64,000 bases of DNA, from positions 310,001-374,000 of the forward strand of contig JBAOHQ010000014.1 in assembly GCA_037045185.1 (NCBI GenBank). Reading direction: 5' to 3'. This document shows, piece after piece, positions 50,646-60,036 of the stretch. Each line of letters opens with the position of its first letter. Positions within the stretch are counted from its first letter, which is position 1. Both the position numbers and the translations under genes were made by a program. The notes beneath the pieces were generated by a model. The model ran no database searches. It was not told the DNA's origin and was given only the letters and a program-made list of their open reading frames with translations. The DNA comes from JAKOUY01 sp037045185 (lineage in GTDB: Bacteria; Actinomycetota; Acidimicrobiia; Acidimicrobiales; Ilumatobacteraceae).

Positions 50646-50752
50646 CGGTGTGTTCTCCTTCAGGTGGGTTCATGCGGAACACACCAAGGATCACGCCGAT
50701 GGCTCACCCGCTGGTGGACCCACGAATCCCCACCACCCCACGGGGCTCTATC
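49429..50752 (-). mobile_element. IS256-family insertion sequence with perfect 57-bp inverted repeats
   Basis: The ends 49429-49485 and 50696-50752 are exact 57-base reverse complements, beginning gatagagccccgtgggg. They bound a mutator-type transposase gene. No matching 8-9 base target duplication is seen on the two sides, so the flanks have been rearranged after insertion. It inserted immediately upstream of the IS3 orfA start. Confidence 0.93.
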
Positions 50753-50792
50753 TGGGCGACAGTTTCGGGACGCGACTCCGGTAGGTCGGCGA

Positions 50793-52386
50793 CAGTGACT
50801 CCGGTAGCTGCTTGACACTTCGCTCTTCTGGTGTCGGCCAGCCTTTCTCGGTGACGGGCACGTCGGCCTGTCCGGGTCGAGGGGGTCGTGCTCGTGTTGG
50901 TGGAGCTCAACGTCGTGGAACAGCGATATCAAGCAGTGCTCGAGGTGTTGAACCAGGGTGCGACGGTGACGGATGTGGCCCGCCGCAACGGGGTTTCCCG
51001 CCAGACAGTGCACGCGTGGTTGCACAGGTACGCGTCTCGCGGGCTGGCCGGGTTGGCGGATGGTTCGGCGAAGCCGTTGTCGTGTCCGCATCAGATGACA
51101 GCGGAGGTGGAGGCGCGGGTGGTGACGATCCGGCGGGAGCATCCGGGGTGGGGTCAGCGCACGATCCAACATCAGCTCGGCCAGGAAGGGATTTCACCGT
51201 TGCCGACGTTGTCGTCGATCTATCGGTGTCTGGTCCGCCAACGGTTGATCACCCCGGCAGCGCGCAAACGTAAGCGTGATGACTATCGGCGCTGGGAGCG
51301 GTCGCGGGCGATGGAGTTGTGGCAGATGGACATCGTCGGCGGCGTCAAGCTGGTCGACGGCACGGAGGCGAAGATCGTGTCGGGTGTGGATGACCACTCC
51401 CGGTTCTGCGTCTCGGCGCATGTGGTCGAGCGGGCGACGGCTCGACCGACGTGTGACGCGCTGGCGTTGGCGATGCGTCGTTACGGGGTGCCGGCGGAGA
51501 TCTTGACGGACAACGGCAAGGTGTTCACCGGGCGCTTCGGGCCCGGCACGGGTGAGGTGCTGTTCGACAGGATCTGCAGGGAGAACGGCATCAAGCACAT
51601 CCTCACCAGGCCGCGATCGCCGACCACGACCGGCAAGATCGAACGCTGGCACAAGACGCTGCGAACAGAGTTCTTGAACGGCAAGGTGTTCGCCGACATC
51701 GCCGATGCGCAGGCCCAGTTGGATGTGTGGGTCGAGCACTACAACCATGTCCGCCCACACCAGTCGCTCGGCATGGCGACACCGTGGGACCGGTTCAAAC
51801 TTGCCCGCCAAGAACCGGCACGACCCGTGGTCGACGCGGTGGCGGATCCTGCTGGGGTGATGCCGCCGTCAGCGACACGACGTGTCGCGTCGAAGGGGAC
51901 GATCAGTTTCGCTTCGGCGCACTACAAGGTCGGGGTGTGGCTCGCCGGGCAGAACGTTGACGTGGTCTGCGAGGGCGGGCTGGTGCAGATCCATCACCGT
52001 GGCGTGCTCATCGCAACCCATGCCCGCCGCCATGACCCCGCCAAGCAGTCCGCGGGGATGACCCGCAGTGTGCGCGGCAAGGAACCCCAGGCTCGGCCGA
52101 CAGCGTCGGTGGTGACCGTGACCCGCAAGGTCGACTCGTCGGGCAACGTCTCCTTCGCCGGTGCCAGCTATCGGGCCGGGAACAAGGTCCGACGCCGCCA
52201 GGTCCAAGTCGCTGTCGTCGACGAGCACCTCGAGATCTCCATCGGCGAACAGCTGATCCGCCGCCACAAGATCAAGCACGACCGCACCCGCGAACACGGC
52301 GCTCTCGCCAACCCCGGCGGCCGGCCACGCCGGATCAACGCCGCCTGAACCCAACCCGACCTGTCAACCAGCTACCGAAGTCACCG
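50793..52386 (+). mobile_element. IS481-like insertion sequence
   Basis: Imperfect inverted repeats of about 25 bases flank the transposase: agtgactccggtagctgctt at 50794-50813 resembles the reverse complement of 52361-52385. Extra copies of the actccggtag motif lie just left of the element. The exact outer boundaries and target duplication could not be fixed. Confidence 0.75.
50888..52348 (+). CDS. IS481-family transposase with C-terminal beta domain
   Basis: This 486-residue transposase has an N-terminal helix-turn-helix (VTDVARRNGVSRQTVHAWLH), an rve integrase core with the first Asp in LWQMDIVGGVKLVDG, the second Asp in ILTDNGKVFTGRF and Glu in TTGKIERWHKTLRTEF, then PHQSLGMATPWDRF. A C-terminal region follows with two similar beta segments (ISFASAHYKVGVWLAGQNVD and VSFAGASYRAGNKVRRRQVQ). 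GTG 50888 or GTG 50900 is the start. The gene looks intact. Confidence 0.92.
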   Translation: MLVLVELNVVEQRYQAVLEVLNQGATVTDVARRNGVSRQTVHAWLHRYASRGLAGLADGSAKPLSCPHQMTAEVEARVVTIRREHPGWGQRTIQHQLGQEGISPLPTLSSIYRCLVRQRLITPAARKRKRDDYRRWERSRAMELWQMDIVGGVKLVDGTEAKIVSGVDDHSRFCVSAHVVERATARPTCDALALAMRRYGVPAEILTDNGKVFTGRFGPGTGEVLFDRICRENGIKHILTRPRSPTTTGKIERWHKTLRTEFLNGKVFADIADAQAQLDVWVEHYNHVRPHQSLGMATPWDRFKLARQEPARPVVDAVADPAGVMPPSATRRVASKGTISFASAHYKVGVWLAGQNVDVVCEGGLVQIHHRGVLIATHARRHDPAKQSAGMTRSVRGKEPQARPTASVVTVTRKVDSSGNVSFAGASYRAGNKVRRRQVQVAVVDEHLEISIGEQLIRRHKIKHDRTREHGALANPGGRPRRINAA

Positions 52387-52450
52387 CGTCAAGCGGGTAC
52401 CGAGGCTTGACAGCGGTCAATGACGGTGAGATCGCTGGGGGTGATGTCTG

Positions 52451-53761
52451 ATGGTCCGACCGATGCAGGTGGTCAAGATCTACGGGGTCCAGGATCGCCG
52501 TTCGACCGCCCAAGCGAAGCTGCCGTGGGTGGTGCGCTTCACGATCGACGGCCGGCACCGCAGCAAGTCGTTCCGCACCCGGATCGAGGCCGACCGCTAC
52601 CGCGGTCGGCTGCTCCAGGCCGTACAGGACGGCGGACGCTTCGACGATACCAGCGGTGAACCGCAGGCGTGGCAGACACCGCTGTCCGATCTCCGCGTGC
52701 ATGAGTGGGCACGACGCTGGCTCGCCGAACAGTGGCAGGAATGGCAACCGCGGACCCGAGCGTCCGCGACCGAGGCACTCGCCAGATTCACAACCATCGC
52801 CGTACGGGCCGGTGCGACGCCACCGGAGGAGCTGCGCGTCTACCTGTACACGGCCCTGTCCCCTGGTTCCGACGCCAACTGGAACGTGATGCTTGAGCGG
52901 TGGATGGCCAAGCACTGCCTGACGCTCGGCGAGCTCGATCGGGAACGCATCGCCGACATCGATCGCAAGCTCAGCCTCAAGCTCGACGGGACACCCATGG
53001 CAGCGAACACCGCCAACAGGATCCGCATCGTCGCTCGCGCCTCGATCCAATCGGCGATCGAAGCCGGTGCCGCGGCTGCGGATGTATGGCCGCAGCGATC
53101 CAAGTCGCGGGCACGCCGGAAGGTGTCGCGAACGAGGCGAAGCGTCGACATCCGGACCCTCCCGGGCCCGGCAGTGATGGCCGAAGCGATCGACGCGATC
53201 GTCACCCAACAACCCGCCAGCAGGACGTACCGGGTGATGACCGCAGTGGCTTACTACGCCGGCCTGCGACCATCCGAAGTCGTCATGCTCCGAGTCCGAT
53301 CCGTCGAGTTACCCACCGAAGGCTGGGGGCGGCTCGATGTCACCGAAGCCGACATCTCCTTCGACGAGACCGGCGAACCAAAGACCGGACCGCGCACTGT
53401 GCCGATCCCTCCCGTGCTCGTCAACATCCTGCGCGAGTGGATCGAGGAGAACAAGTTCACGTCACAAGACCGGCTGCTGTTCCGCACCCGCAACAACACC
53501 ATGCCGAGCGGATCGAACTGGGCCCGAGAATGGCACCGTGCACTCGAGTCGGTCGGCCAGCAACCGCTGCGCGTCTACGACTGCCGACACGCCGCAGCGA
53601 CCACATGGCTCCGCGCCGGCATGCCCCTCGGCGAAACCGCTCGACGACTCGGACACAGCGTCGAGACGCTCGTCTCCACCTACGTCGGCGCACTCGACGA
53701 CGAAGAACACATCGCCAACCAACGCATCGACACCTACCTCGGCACGGTGGCGCCGAGGTAG
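52451..53761 (+). CDS. Tyrosine recombinase / phage-type integrase
   Basis: This 436-residue site-specific recombinase has an N-terminal arm-binding region (LPWVVRFTIDGRHRSKSFRT), a core-binding SAM-like domain and a catalytic domain with Arg273 in GLRPSEVVML, Lys311, Arg379 in VYDCRHAAATTWL, His402 in GHSVETL and Tyr411 in LVSTYVGAL. The first His of the usual HxxR is replaced by Tyr376, seen in many actinobacterial integrases. It lies next to the IS cluster, probably a remnant of an integrated element; no excisionase, tRNA or att repeat was found. Confidence 0.92.
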   Translation: MVRPMQVVKIYGVQDRRSTAQAKLPWVVRFTIDGRHRSKSFRTRIEADRYRGRLLQAVQDGGRFDDTSGEPQAWQTPLSDLRVHEWARRWLAEQWQEWQPRTRASATEALARFTTIAVRAGATPPEELRVYLYTALSPGSDANWNVMLERWMAKHCLTLGELDRERIADIDRKLSLKLDGTPMAANTANRIRIVARASIQSAIEAGAAAADVWPQRSKSRARRKVSRTRRSVDIRTLPGPAVMAEAIDAIVTQQPASRTYRVMTAVAYYAGLRPSEVVMLRVRSVELPTEGWGRLDVTEADISFDETGEPKTGPRTVPIPPVLVNILREWIEENKFTSQDRLLFRTRNNTMPSGSNWAREWHRALESVGQQPLRVYDCRHAAATTWLRAGMPLGETARRLGHSVETLVSTYVGALDDEEHIANQRIDTYLGTVAPR

Positions 53762-54104
53762 CAGCGTCCGCCGCTGACAGCGCGCAATGCAACGAAATGA
53801 GACTAGGCGTCCGTGACATTCGGACCACCCTGGCGCCGTCGCTGTGAGCCGCCGCTGACCGTGTCCAAGAAGCTGGAGCACGTTCACACAGCCGGAAAGC
53901 GGCCGGGTAACGGCGTGCACCCGCGGATGGTCAGCTACTCACCCGCGGATCGGGTCGGAGAGCCAGAATTCCTGCGTCAACGAGAAGGATGCTGTGCATC
54001 TCAAACCGTACGCCCGGCAGACATCGACGGTCGCAGGGACGGACACACCTCGGGGTCTCCCAAGCGAGCGGTGGCCCATCCGGCCGTAGCGCGTCGGAAC
54101 GAGG
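53762..54104. other. 343-bp gap after the integrase
   Basis: No coding frame with plausible features and no RNA gene was seen. It may contain the attachment site or truncated element DNA, but no direct repeat could be matched by eye. Confidence 0.5.
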
Positions 54105-54899
54105 TCAGAAGGCGGCAGTGCCGTCCTTGAGGACCACGCGATCGCCGACGAGCACGTCGAAACGGGCTGATTTGGCGTCGCCTGTGGCACGCACGTCGAG
54201 GACGTCGCCCGGCGTCACGGGGGCGGCGAAGCGGGCGTCGAGTGTTGTCAGGTCGGCCGGGTGTGCACCGACGAGTCGGGCGACGGCGTGACTCGCAATC
54301 GCGAGGGTGCACAGCCCATGAAGGATCGGACGTTCGAAGCCGTTGTCGGCAGCAGTCACCGGGTCGACGTGCACCGGGTGCCTGTCGCCGGTCAGCCGGT
54401 AGAACAGCGCCAGCCGTTCATCGGTCGGCACCGACGCGGACGACGTCGGTTCGAACGCGGCAGCGGGTGCGGCACTGACGCCGGGGTCGCCGCCGAACCC
54501 GCCGTATCCGGGCAGGAAGATCGTGTAGCCGAGCTCGAAGTACGGCGAGGTCACGGCGATCTCGACGATCGCCGCCCGGCCCTTGTCGATCGCCGATTCG
54601 ATGCGTGCCGACATGTCGATCTCACCGGACGGCGGCATCGGCTGCAGAGTCCGCAGTCGTTGGCCGACGTGGAGCGACTTGCGCCGGTCGTAGGCGCCGA
54701 GGTCACCGGCCGCTTCGACGGCCCACAGCCCGAGCGAAGTGGCCAGCGCCGGCAGCGGTCGCAACTGCTGCTGCTCCCACACCAGGTCGAGTTCGTCGTT
54801 GGTGGCCCCGGCGCACAGTGCGTAGAGGATGGTGGTGCGATCGTCGAACGCGACCGTCCGTTGGCCGAGCTCCAAGCCGGGCAGTTCGTCGAGGTTCAT
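54105..54899 (-). CDS. MaoC-type double hotdog hydratase
   Basis: This 264-residue enoyl-CoA hydratase-2-like protein has an N-terminal hotdog domain (FDDRTTILYALCAGATNDEL) and a C-terminal one with the hydratase-2 signature YRLTGDRHPVHVDPVTAADN and GFERPILHGLCT, containing catalytic Asp and His. The reaction would be hydration of a trans-2-enoyl-CoA. Last gene of the catabolic minus-strand operon. Confidence 0.9.
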   Translation of the reverse strand: MNLDELPGLELGQRTVAFDDRTTILYALCAGATNDELDLVWEQQQLRPLPALATSLGLWAVEAAGDLGAYDRRKSLHVGQRLRTLQPMPPSGEIDMSARIESAIDKGRAAIVEIAVTSPYFELGYTIFLPGYGGFGGDPGVSAAPAAAFEPTSSASVPTDERLALFYRLTGDRHPVHVDPVTAADNGFERPILHGLCTLAIASHAVARLVGAHPADLTTLDARFAAPVTPGDVLDVRATGDAKSARFDVLVGDRVVLKDGTAAF

Positions 54900-54906
54900 C
54901 GCTCCC

Positions 54907-56109
54907 CTATCGGAACGCGGCGAGGCCGGTGATGGCCTGGCCGAGGATCAACGTGTGGATCTCGTTGGTGCCCTCGTAGGTGTACACCGACTCGAGGTTG
55001 TTCATGTGCCGGATGACGGGGTACTCGAGGGTGATGCCATTGGCGCCGAGGGTCGAGCGGGCATCCCGGGCAACGTCCATTGCCTGGCGAACGTTGTCGA
55101 GCTTGCCGAAGCTGACCTGCGCGGGGGTGATGAGGCCTTCGTCCTTCAACCGGCCGAGGTGGAGAGCGACGAGGTAGCTGCGGTTCACCGCGACCGCCAT
55201 CTCGACGAGCTTGCGCTGGGTGAGCTGGAACCCGGCGATCGGCTTGTCGAACTGCACTCGGCCGAGTGTGTAGTCGAGTGCTGCTTCGTAGCAGGCTCGG
55301 CCGGCACCGACGACGCCCCAGAGGATGCCGAAGCGGGCCTCGTTGAGGCACGACAGCGGCCCACGCATGCTGGCCACGCCGGGGAGCACGGCGCTGGCCG
55401 GGAGGTGGACGTCGTCGAAGACGAGCTCGGACGTTACCGAGGCGCGCAGTGAGCTCTTCAGGTGGATGTTGTTGGCCGAGAATCCGGGAGTGTCGGTCGG
55501 GACGACGAAGCCCCGGACGCCGTCCTCGGTCCGCGCCCAGACCACGGCGACGTCGGCGATGCCTCCGTTGGTGATCCACATCTTCGAGCCGTTGAGCACC
55601 CAGTCGCCGTTGACCATCTTGGCGTTCGTGCGCATGCTGCTCGGGTCGCTGCCCGAGTCGGCTTCGGTGAGACCGAAGCAGCCGATCGCTTCACCGGCTG
55701 CCATGCGCGGCAGCCATTCGGACTTCTGCTCCTCGGATCCGTAGGCCCAGATCGGGAACATCGCGAGCGAGCCCTGCACGGACACGAACGAGCGGAAGCC
55801 GGAATCGCCGGCCTCCATCTCGAGACACGCAAGGCCGTAGGACACCGCAGAGGTGCCGGCGCAGCCGTATCCCTCGAGGTGCATGCCGAGGAGGCCGAGC
55901 TCGCCCATCTCTCGGGCGAGTTCCTTCGGGAACACGCCTCGGTCGTACCAGTCGGCGATGCCGGGCAGCACGCGGTCCTGCACGAAGCGGCGTGCGGTCT
56001 GCTGGACCAGCGACTCCTCCGGTGAGAGCAGGCGGTCGATCTGGAGCAGGTCGTGGGCGTCGACGTCACCCTTGATGTTGGTGTGTTCGCGAGAAGCGGT
56101 GTTGGTCAC
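54907..56109 (-). CDS. Acyl-CoA dehydrogenase, glutaryl-CoA-like
   Basis: This 400-residue FAD flavoenzyme starts at GTG 56109 (MTNTASREHTNIKGDVDAHD). Features include CFGLTEADSGSDPSSMRT, WVLNGSKMWITNGGIADVAV, and the C-terminal YTYEGTNEIHTLILGQAITG with catalytic Glu379. The domain order and the YEGTNEIH ending are closest to glutaryl-CoA dehydrogenases, but the substrate is not fixed. Adjacent to the hydratase and enoyl-CoA hydratase genes it would form a beta-oxidation set. Confidence 0.92.
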   Translation of the reverse strand: MTNTASREHTNIKGDVDAHDLLQIDRLLSPEESLVQQTARRFVQDRVLPGIADWYDRGVFPKELAREMGELGLLGMHLEGYGCAGTSAVSYGLACLEMEAGDSGFRSFVSVQGSLAMFPIWAYGSEEQKSEWLPRMAAGEAIGCFGLTEADSGSDPSSMRTNAKMVNGDWVLNGSKMWITNGGIADVAVVWARTEDGVRGFVVPTDTPGFSANNIHLKSSLRASVTSELVFDDVHLPASAVLPGVASMRGPLSCLNEARFGILWGVVGAGRACYEAALDYTLGRVQFDKPIAGFQLTQRKLVEMAVAVNRSYLVALHLGRLKDEGLITPAQVSFGKLDNVRQAMDVARDARSTLGANGITLEYPVIRHMNNLESVYTYEGTNEIHTLILGQAITGLAAFR

Positions 56110-56140
56110 GTGTGCGCACCTCCATGCGCCGGTTGGGGGG

Positions 56141-56878
56141 TCAAGAGGGGGTGGGACGTTTGCGGGCAGCGATGGCTTGGTGGCGTTCGGGAGTGTCGAG
56201 CAGGCAGCGGCGCAGTGGGGTCCACTGGTCGAGGTGCACAGGGCCGACGTCGAGTTGGTTGAGTAGTTCCTTCGTAGCGCCGAACGCGCCACGCTGGCCG
56301 GCGCACAGTTGACGAACGAGCTGGTCGACGGTGCCGGGAAGCTCGTCGGTGTCGACGACGCGGGCGACCATGCCGCCCATGGCTGCGTCGGTGGCGGAGA
56401 CGCTGATGCCCAGCATGAGTTGCCGCATCATCGCTCCGTTGAGCCGGCCACGCATGACGGCCAGGGCCTCGGGGTTGTAGAGGATGCCCAGGCGCACGGC
56501 AGGCACTTCGAAGCGTGCGGCGGTGGATGCGATCACGACGTCGGCGGACAAAACGAGGTCGACGGCCGCGCCGAGGCACGGCCCGTGCACCGCTGCGATC
56601 ACGGGGATGTGGGTGCGCCGCAACGCCGCAGTGGCGCGTGCGACGGCGGTGTCGAAGTCGATGTCGGCCGAGGTGCCGGTGAGGTCGTTGAAGTCGGCGC
56701 CCGCCGAGAAGACCGGCCCGGTGGCGGAGATGACGATGGCGCCGGCTTGGACCTGTTCGGCCTGGCGGACGGCCTGGGCGATGGACGCCAGAGTGTCGAA
56801 TCCGAGTGCGTTCCGTCGTGCGGCGTCGTCGAGCACGATCGCGGCGATACCGTCGGTGATGGCGAAGTTCGCGGTCAT
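56141..56878 (-). CDS. Enoyl-CoA hydratase/isomerase
   Basis: This 245-residue crotonase-fold enzyme starts at ATG 56878. The oxyanion-hole segments are VFSAGADFNDLTGTS and VHGPCLGAAVDLVLSADVVI. The usual active-site Glu pair is not clearly placed: the region reads FEVPAVRLGILYNPEALAVM. It may therefore act as an isomerase or related enzyme. Overlaps the amidase stop by 4 bases. Confidence 0.88.
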   Translation of the reverse strand: MTANFAITDGIAAIVLDDAARRNALGFDTLASIAQAVRQAEQVQAGAIVISATGPVFSAGADFNDLTGTSADIDFDTAVARATAALRRTHIPVIAAVHGPCLGAAVDLVLSADVVIASTAARFEVPAVRLGILYNPEALAVMRGRLNGAMMRQLMLGISVSATDAAMGGMVARVVDTDELPGTVDQLVRQLCAGQRGAFGATKELLNQLDVGPVHLDQWTPLRRCLLDTPERHQAIAARKRPTPS

Positions 56879-58260
56879 GACCGGGGGCTGGAGGCGATGC
56901 CGTCCCAGCGGGCGAGCACCAACGTGCGGTCGAAGTCGATCGCTTCCTCGAGCGCTTGCGCGACCTCGAGCAGCAACGCTTCGGTGTGCATCGGCGTGAC
57001 GAGTTGTACGCCCACCGGCAGTCCGTCGACGAGTCCCGTCGGTGTCGTCGCTGCGGGGGTTCCAGCGACGTTGAAGGGAACCGCGAACGGGAACGCACCC
57101 CAGAGGGCGTCTACGCCGTGCTCGTCGATGGTGCGGGGCCGGCGGCCGAGCTCGAAGGCTGGGACGGCGGTCGATGGCGTGAGGATCACATCGAATTTCA
57201 AGAAGATGTCGGAGATCCGTTGGCGGTAGATGGGCAGGTCGCGTCGTGCTCGTTCGACGTCGGCCGGGTCGAGGCGCTGCGCGGCTTCGAGTGACTTGCG
57301 CTCGTACTCGGTGAGCAATTCGGGCTTGGCGAGCAGATGCCCACGTTCGCGTGCTTCGTCTTCGAGGACGAGGGGACCGAACACATCGTTCCAGCCGGTC
57401 AGTGGCAGGTCGACCGGGACGACACGGTGACCGAGCTGTTCCAGCAGTGCGGCGGCGCGATCGGCAGCGGCCACCACGCCAGGGTGCACGGCACGATGCT
57501 CGGGACGTGCGCAATAGCCGATGACGAGCGGCTGCAGCGAGCGTCGCGGGTATTCGCGGTCGGCGAGTGCTTCCAGCATGGGGCGAGCATCGGCTGCTCG
57601 CCATGCCAGCGGGCCAGGGCTGACGAAGTCGGTCATCGCACGGAAACCACCCTCGTCGGGGCACCGCCCACGGGTGGGTTTCAGGCCGAACAGGCCACAG
57701 AACGCTGCGGGGATGCGGACGGAGCCGCCGCCGTCGGAGCCGACGGCGAGCGTCGACATGCCCGACGCGACGGACGCTGCAGCGCCACCGCTCGAGCCGC
57801 CGGAGGTTCGGGTCGGGTCCCATGGGTTGCCCGTGTCGGGGCCGAGCAGGTTGTCGGTGGTGGCGGACTGGCCGAACTCGGCCGTGTTGGTCTTGCCGGT
57901 GAACACCGCGCCTGCGCCGCGAAGGCGCTTGACGACACCGGAGTCGTCGGCGGCGATGTCGTGCTGGTGATGCAGCGAGCCGAGCGTCGTGGGGAGACCT
58001 TGCACGTGGAAGGCGTCCTTCACCGAGACGGGCACACCTTCGAGCGGTCGAGGGTCGCCGTTGCGGTACCGCGCCTCGGACTCCGCTGCTTGCTGCAGGG
58101 TCATGACACGGTCGACGGTGACGAACGCGTGCAGTTCGTGGTCGATCTGCTCGATTCGTTCGAGCGCCATCGTGGCGACTTCGACCGGAGAGAGCTCGCT
58201 GCGCCGGAACGCGGACACCAGGTCGGCGACGGGCCAGCTGAGCGGGGAGCCGTCAGGCAT
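56875..58260 (-). CDS. Amidase-signature family amidase
   Basis: This 461-residue amidase has Lys81 in VSVKDAFHV, cis-Ser156 in RTSGGSSGGAAASV and nucleophile Ser180 in GSDGGGSVRIPAAF, so the triad is complete. It starts at ATG 58260 (MPDGSPLSWPVADLVSAFRR). It is not GatA, given the separate gatA in the window and its catabolic neighbours. It probably hydrolyses an amide substrate feeding the CoA enzymes alongside. Confidence 0.9.
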   Translation of the reverse strand: MPDGSPLSWPVADLVSAFRRSELSPVEVATMALERIEQIDHELHAFVTVDRVMTLQQAAESEARYRNGDPRPLEGVPVSVKDAFHVQGLPTTLGSLHHQHDIAADDSGVVKRLRGAGAVFTGKTNTAEFGQSATTDNLLGPDTGNPWDPTRTSGGSSGGAAASVASGMSTLAVGSDGGGSVRIPAAFCGLFGLKPTRGRCPDEGGFRAMTDFVSPGPLAWRAADARPMLEALADREYPRRSLQPLVIGYCARPEHRAVHPGVVAAADRAAALLEQLGHRVVPVDLPLTGWNDVFGPLVLEDEARERGHLLAKPELLTEYERKSLEAAQRLDPADVERARRDLPIYRQRISDIFLKFDVILTPSTAVPAFELGRRPRTIDEHGVDALWGAFPFAVPFNVAGTPAATTPTGLVDGLPVGVQLVTPMHTEALLLEVAQALEEAIDFDRTLVLARWDGIASSPRS

Positions 58261-59011
58261 GAGGGTGGACCCCGCCGCTGATGCCGTAGACCTCGCCGGT
58301 GATGTAGCCGGACTCGGGACCGACGAGGAACGAGACGAGCGACGCCACATCCTCGGGGGCTCCGACTCGGCCGACCACGGACCGGTTCTCCACGTAACCG
58401 GAGAAGAACTCGGGCGGGTAGATCTTGGTGAGGAAGTCGTTGTAGATCAGGCCCGGGGCGACTGCGTTGACGCGGACGCCGTGGCGGCCGTTCTCTGCAG
58501 CGGCGACACGCGTCAACGCCATCACACCGGCCTTGGCGGCCGAGTAGGCCGCGCCGTGCTCGGAGGTCATCTCCCATCCGGCGATCGACGAGATGTTGAC
58601 GACCGCTCCCCCGCCGGCGGCGATCATGTGCGGCAGCGCGTAGCGCATACAGTAGAAGGTGCCGTTGAGGTCGACGTCGAGGCATTGCCGCCAGGTCTCG
58701 AGCTCCATCTCCGCGACGGGCTCGATCTTGCTCCACCCGGCGTTGTTGACAAGGACGTGGATCCCGCCGCGCTCTGCAGCGACACGGTTGAGCAGTTCCT
58801 CGACCGCCGTGGGGTCGGTGACGTCGAGGCGAGCCGAGGTGAAGGCGCGACCGTGCTCGTCGGACAGGGTCTGGGCGAGTTGCTCGGCGCGACGTTCGTG
58901 GGCGTCGGTCACGACGACGTCGAAGCCGTCGCTGGCGAGCCGCTTCGCAATGGCGGCTCCGATGCCGGCACCCGCTGCAGCGGTGACGATCGCGACTTTC
59001 GTGGTGGTCAT
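58253..59011 (-). CDS. SDR-family dehydrogenase
   Basis: This 252-residue NAD(P)-binding oxidoreductase has VAIVTAAAGAGIGAAIAKRL, NNAG in VLVNNAGWSKIEPV, Ser in VVNISSIAGW and catalytic YSAAKAG. The C-terminus SGYITGEVYGISGGVHPHA is typical of FabG-like SDRs. In this operon it could oxidise a hydroxyacyl-CoA or an alcohol intermediate. It overlaps the amidase gene by 8 bases. Confidence 0.92.
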   Translation of the reverse strand: MTTTKVAIVTAAAGAGIGAAIAKRLASDGFDVVVTDAHERRAEQLAQTLSDEHGRAFTSARLDVTDPTAVEELLNRVAAERGGIHVLVNNAGWSKIEPVAEMELETWRQCLDVDLNGTFYCMRYALPHMIAAGGGAVVNISSIAGWEMTSEHGAAYSAAKAGVMALTRVAAAENGRHGVRVNAVAPGLIYNDFLTKIYPPEFFSGYVENRSVVGRVGAPEDVASLVSFLVGPESGYITGEVYGISGGVHPHA

Positions 59012-59034
59012 GGTGAGTCCTTGTTGGTTGGTCG

Positions 59035-60036
59035 TCAGTCGGCCGTGACGGCGGGGATGATGCGATTTGCGATCTGTTCCATGCGGTCGAGGCGACCGCC
59101 GGACAGCAAGGCGAAGGTGATGCGGTCGATGTCGAGCGCGACGAGCTCACGAAGGCGCTCGATGCACGTCGCTTCGTTGCCGGCGATGGCGACGCTCTGG
59201 ACGAACTCGTCGCTGACGATCTGCTTGTGCTCGGCGTGGAGCGAGAGATGGTCCACGAGGTGGTACTCCTTCTCGGCGTGTTCGAACTCGGGGCGGAACT
59301 TCTCCCACGTGGGCGGCATCGTCTTCCACGGGGCGAAGGTCGCGGCCTGGCTGGTGGCCCACGCGTGAACGTCGTTGAGGGCTTCCTGTTCGTCGTCGCG
59401 GCAGCTCATCGTGACGACGAGGTCGATGAGGACTTCGGAGCGGTCGCGACCTGCCTTCTTGAGTCCCTCGTAGAGGTAGTCGAGCTGCCACTTGCAGAAC
59501 TCGGGGTCGGCGGCGCCCATGAGGATCGCGCCGTCGGCCTTCTCGCCGCACAGGCGCAGCATGCCGGGCTGGGACACGGCGATGTAGATGGGGATCTGGC
59601 GGCGCGCCGTCTTCAGCTGCACGCGGGTGCCGTACAGGTCCTGTTCCTCGCCGGTGAACAGCTTGCGCATCTCGTCGATGCCGTTGGAGATGTCGCCGAG
59701 CTTCGACGGTTGGCCGCCGGCACCGTAGACAGCGGACCATCCGGCGCCGATGCCGAGCATCGCCCGACCGTCGGTGAGTTCGTCGAGCGCGGTCATCGCG
59801 TTCGCGGTGACCGTGGGGTGACGGGTGACCAGGTTGGTCACCGACGGCCCGATGTGCATGGACTTGGTCGCCATCGCGGCGATGTTCATTGCTGCATATG
59901 CGTCCTTCATGCCGAGCTGGAAGTCGATGTACCACAGCCCTTCGAATCCGTAGGACTCGGCTGCAGTGGCGAGGGTTGCCACGTTCGACAGCGGCTCGCG
60001 TGGACTGACACCCATGGAGAGGGCCCAACGGTTCAT
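59035..60036 (-). CDS. LLM-class (F420- or flavin-dependent) oxidoreductase
   Basis: This 333-residue luciferase-like TIM barrel begins MNRWALSMGVSPREPLSNVA and contains FEGLWYIDFQLGMKDAYAAM, HIGPSVTNLVTRHPTVTANA, DGRAMLGIGAGWSAVYGAGG and IPIYIAVSQPGMLRLCGEKA, all typical of 5,10-methylene-H4MPT reductase-like F420 enzymes. It probably performs a reduction or monooxygenation of the pathway substrate. Confidence 0.9.
   Translation of the reverse strand: MNRWALSMGVSPREPLSNVATLATAAESYGFEGLWYIDFQLGMKDAYAAMNIAAMATKSMHIGPSVTNLVTRHPTVTANAMTALDELTDGRAMLGIGAGWSAVYGAGGQPSKLGDISNGIDEMRKLFTGEEQDLYGTRVQLKTARRQIPIYIAVSQPGMLRLCGEKADGAILMGAADPEFCKWQLDYLYEGLKKAGRDRSEVLIDLVVTMSCRDDEQEALNDVHAWATSQAATFAPWKTMPPTWEKFRPEFEHAEKEYHLVDHLSLHAEHKQIVSDEFVQSVAIAGNEATCIERLRELVALDIDRITFALLSGGRLDRMEQIANRIIPAVTAD

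Noticed and set aside
53762..54104. tRNA or attachment site beside the integrase
   Set aside because: No cloverleaf or matching direct repeat could be found by reading; left as an unexplained gap.
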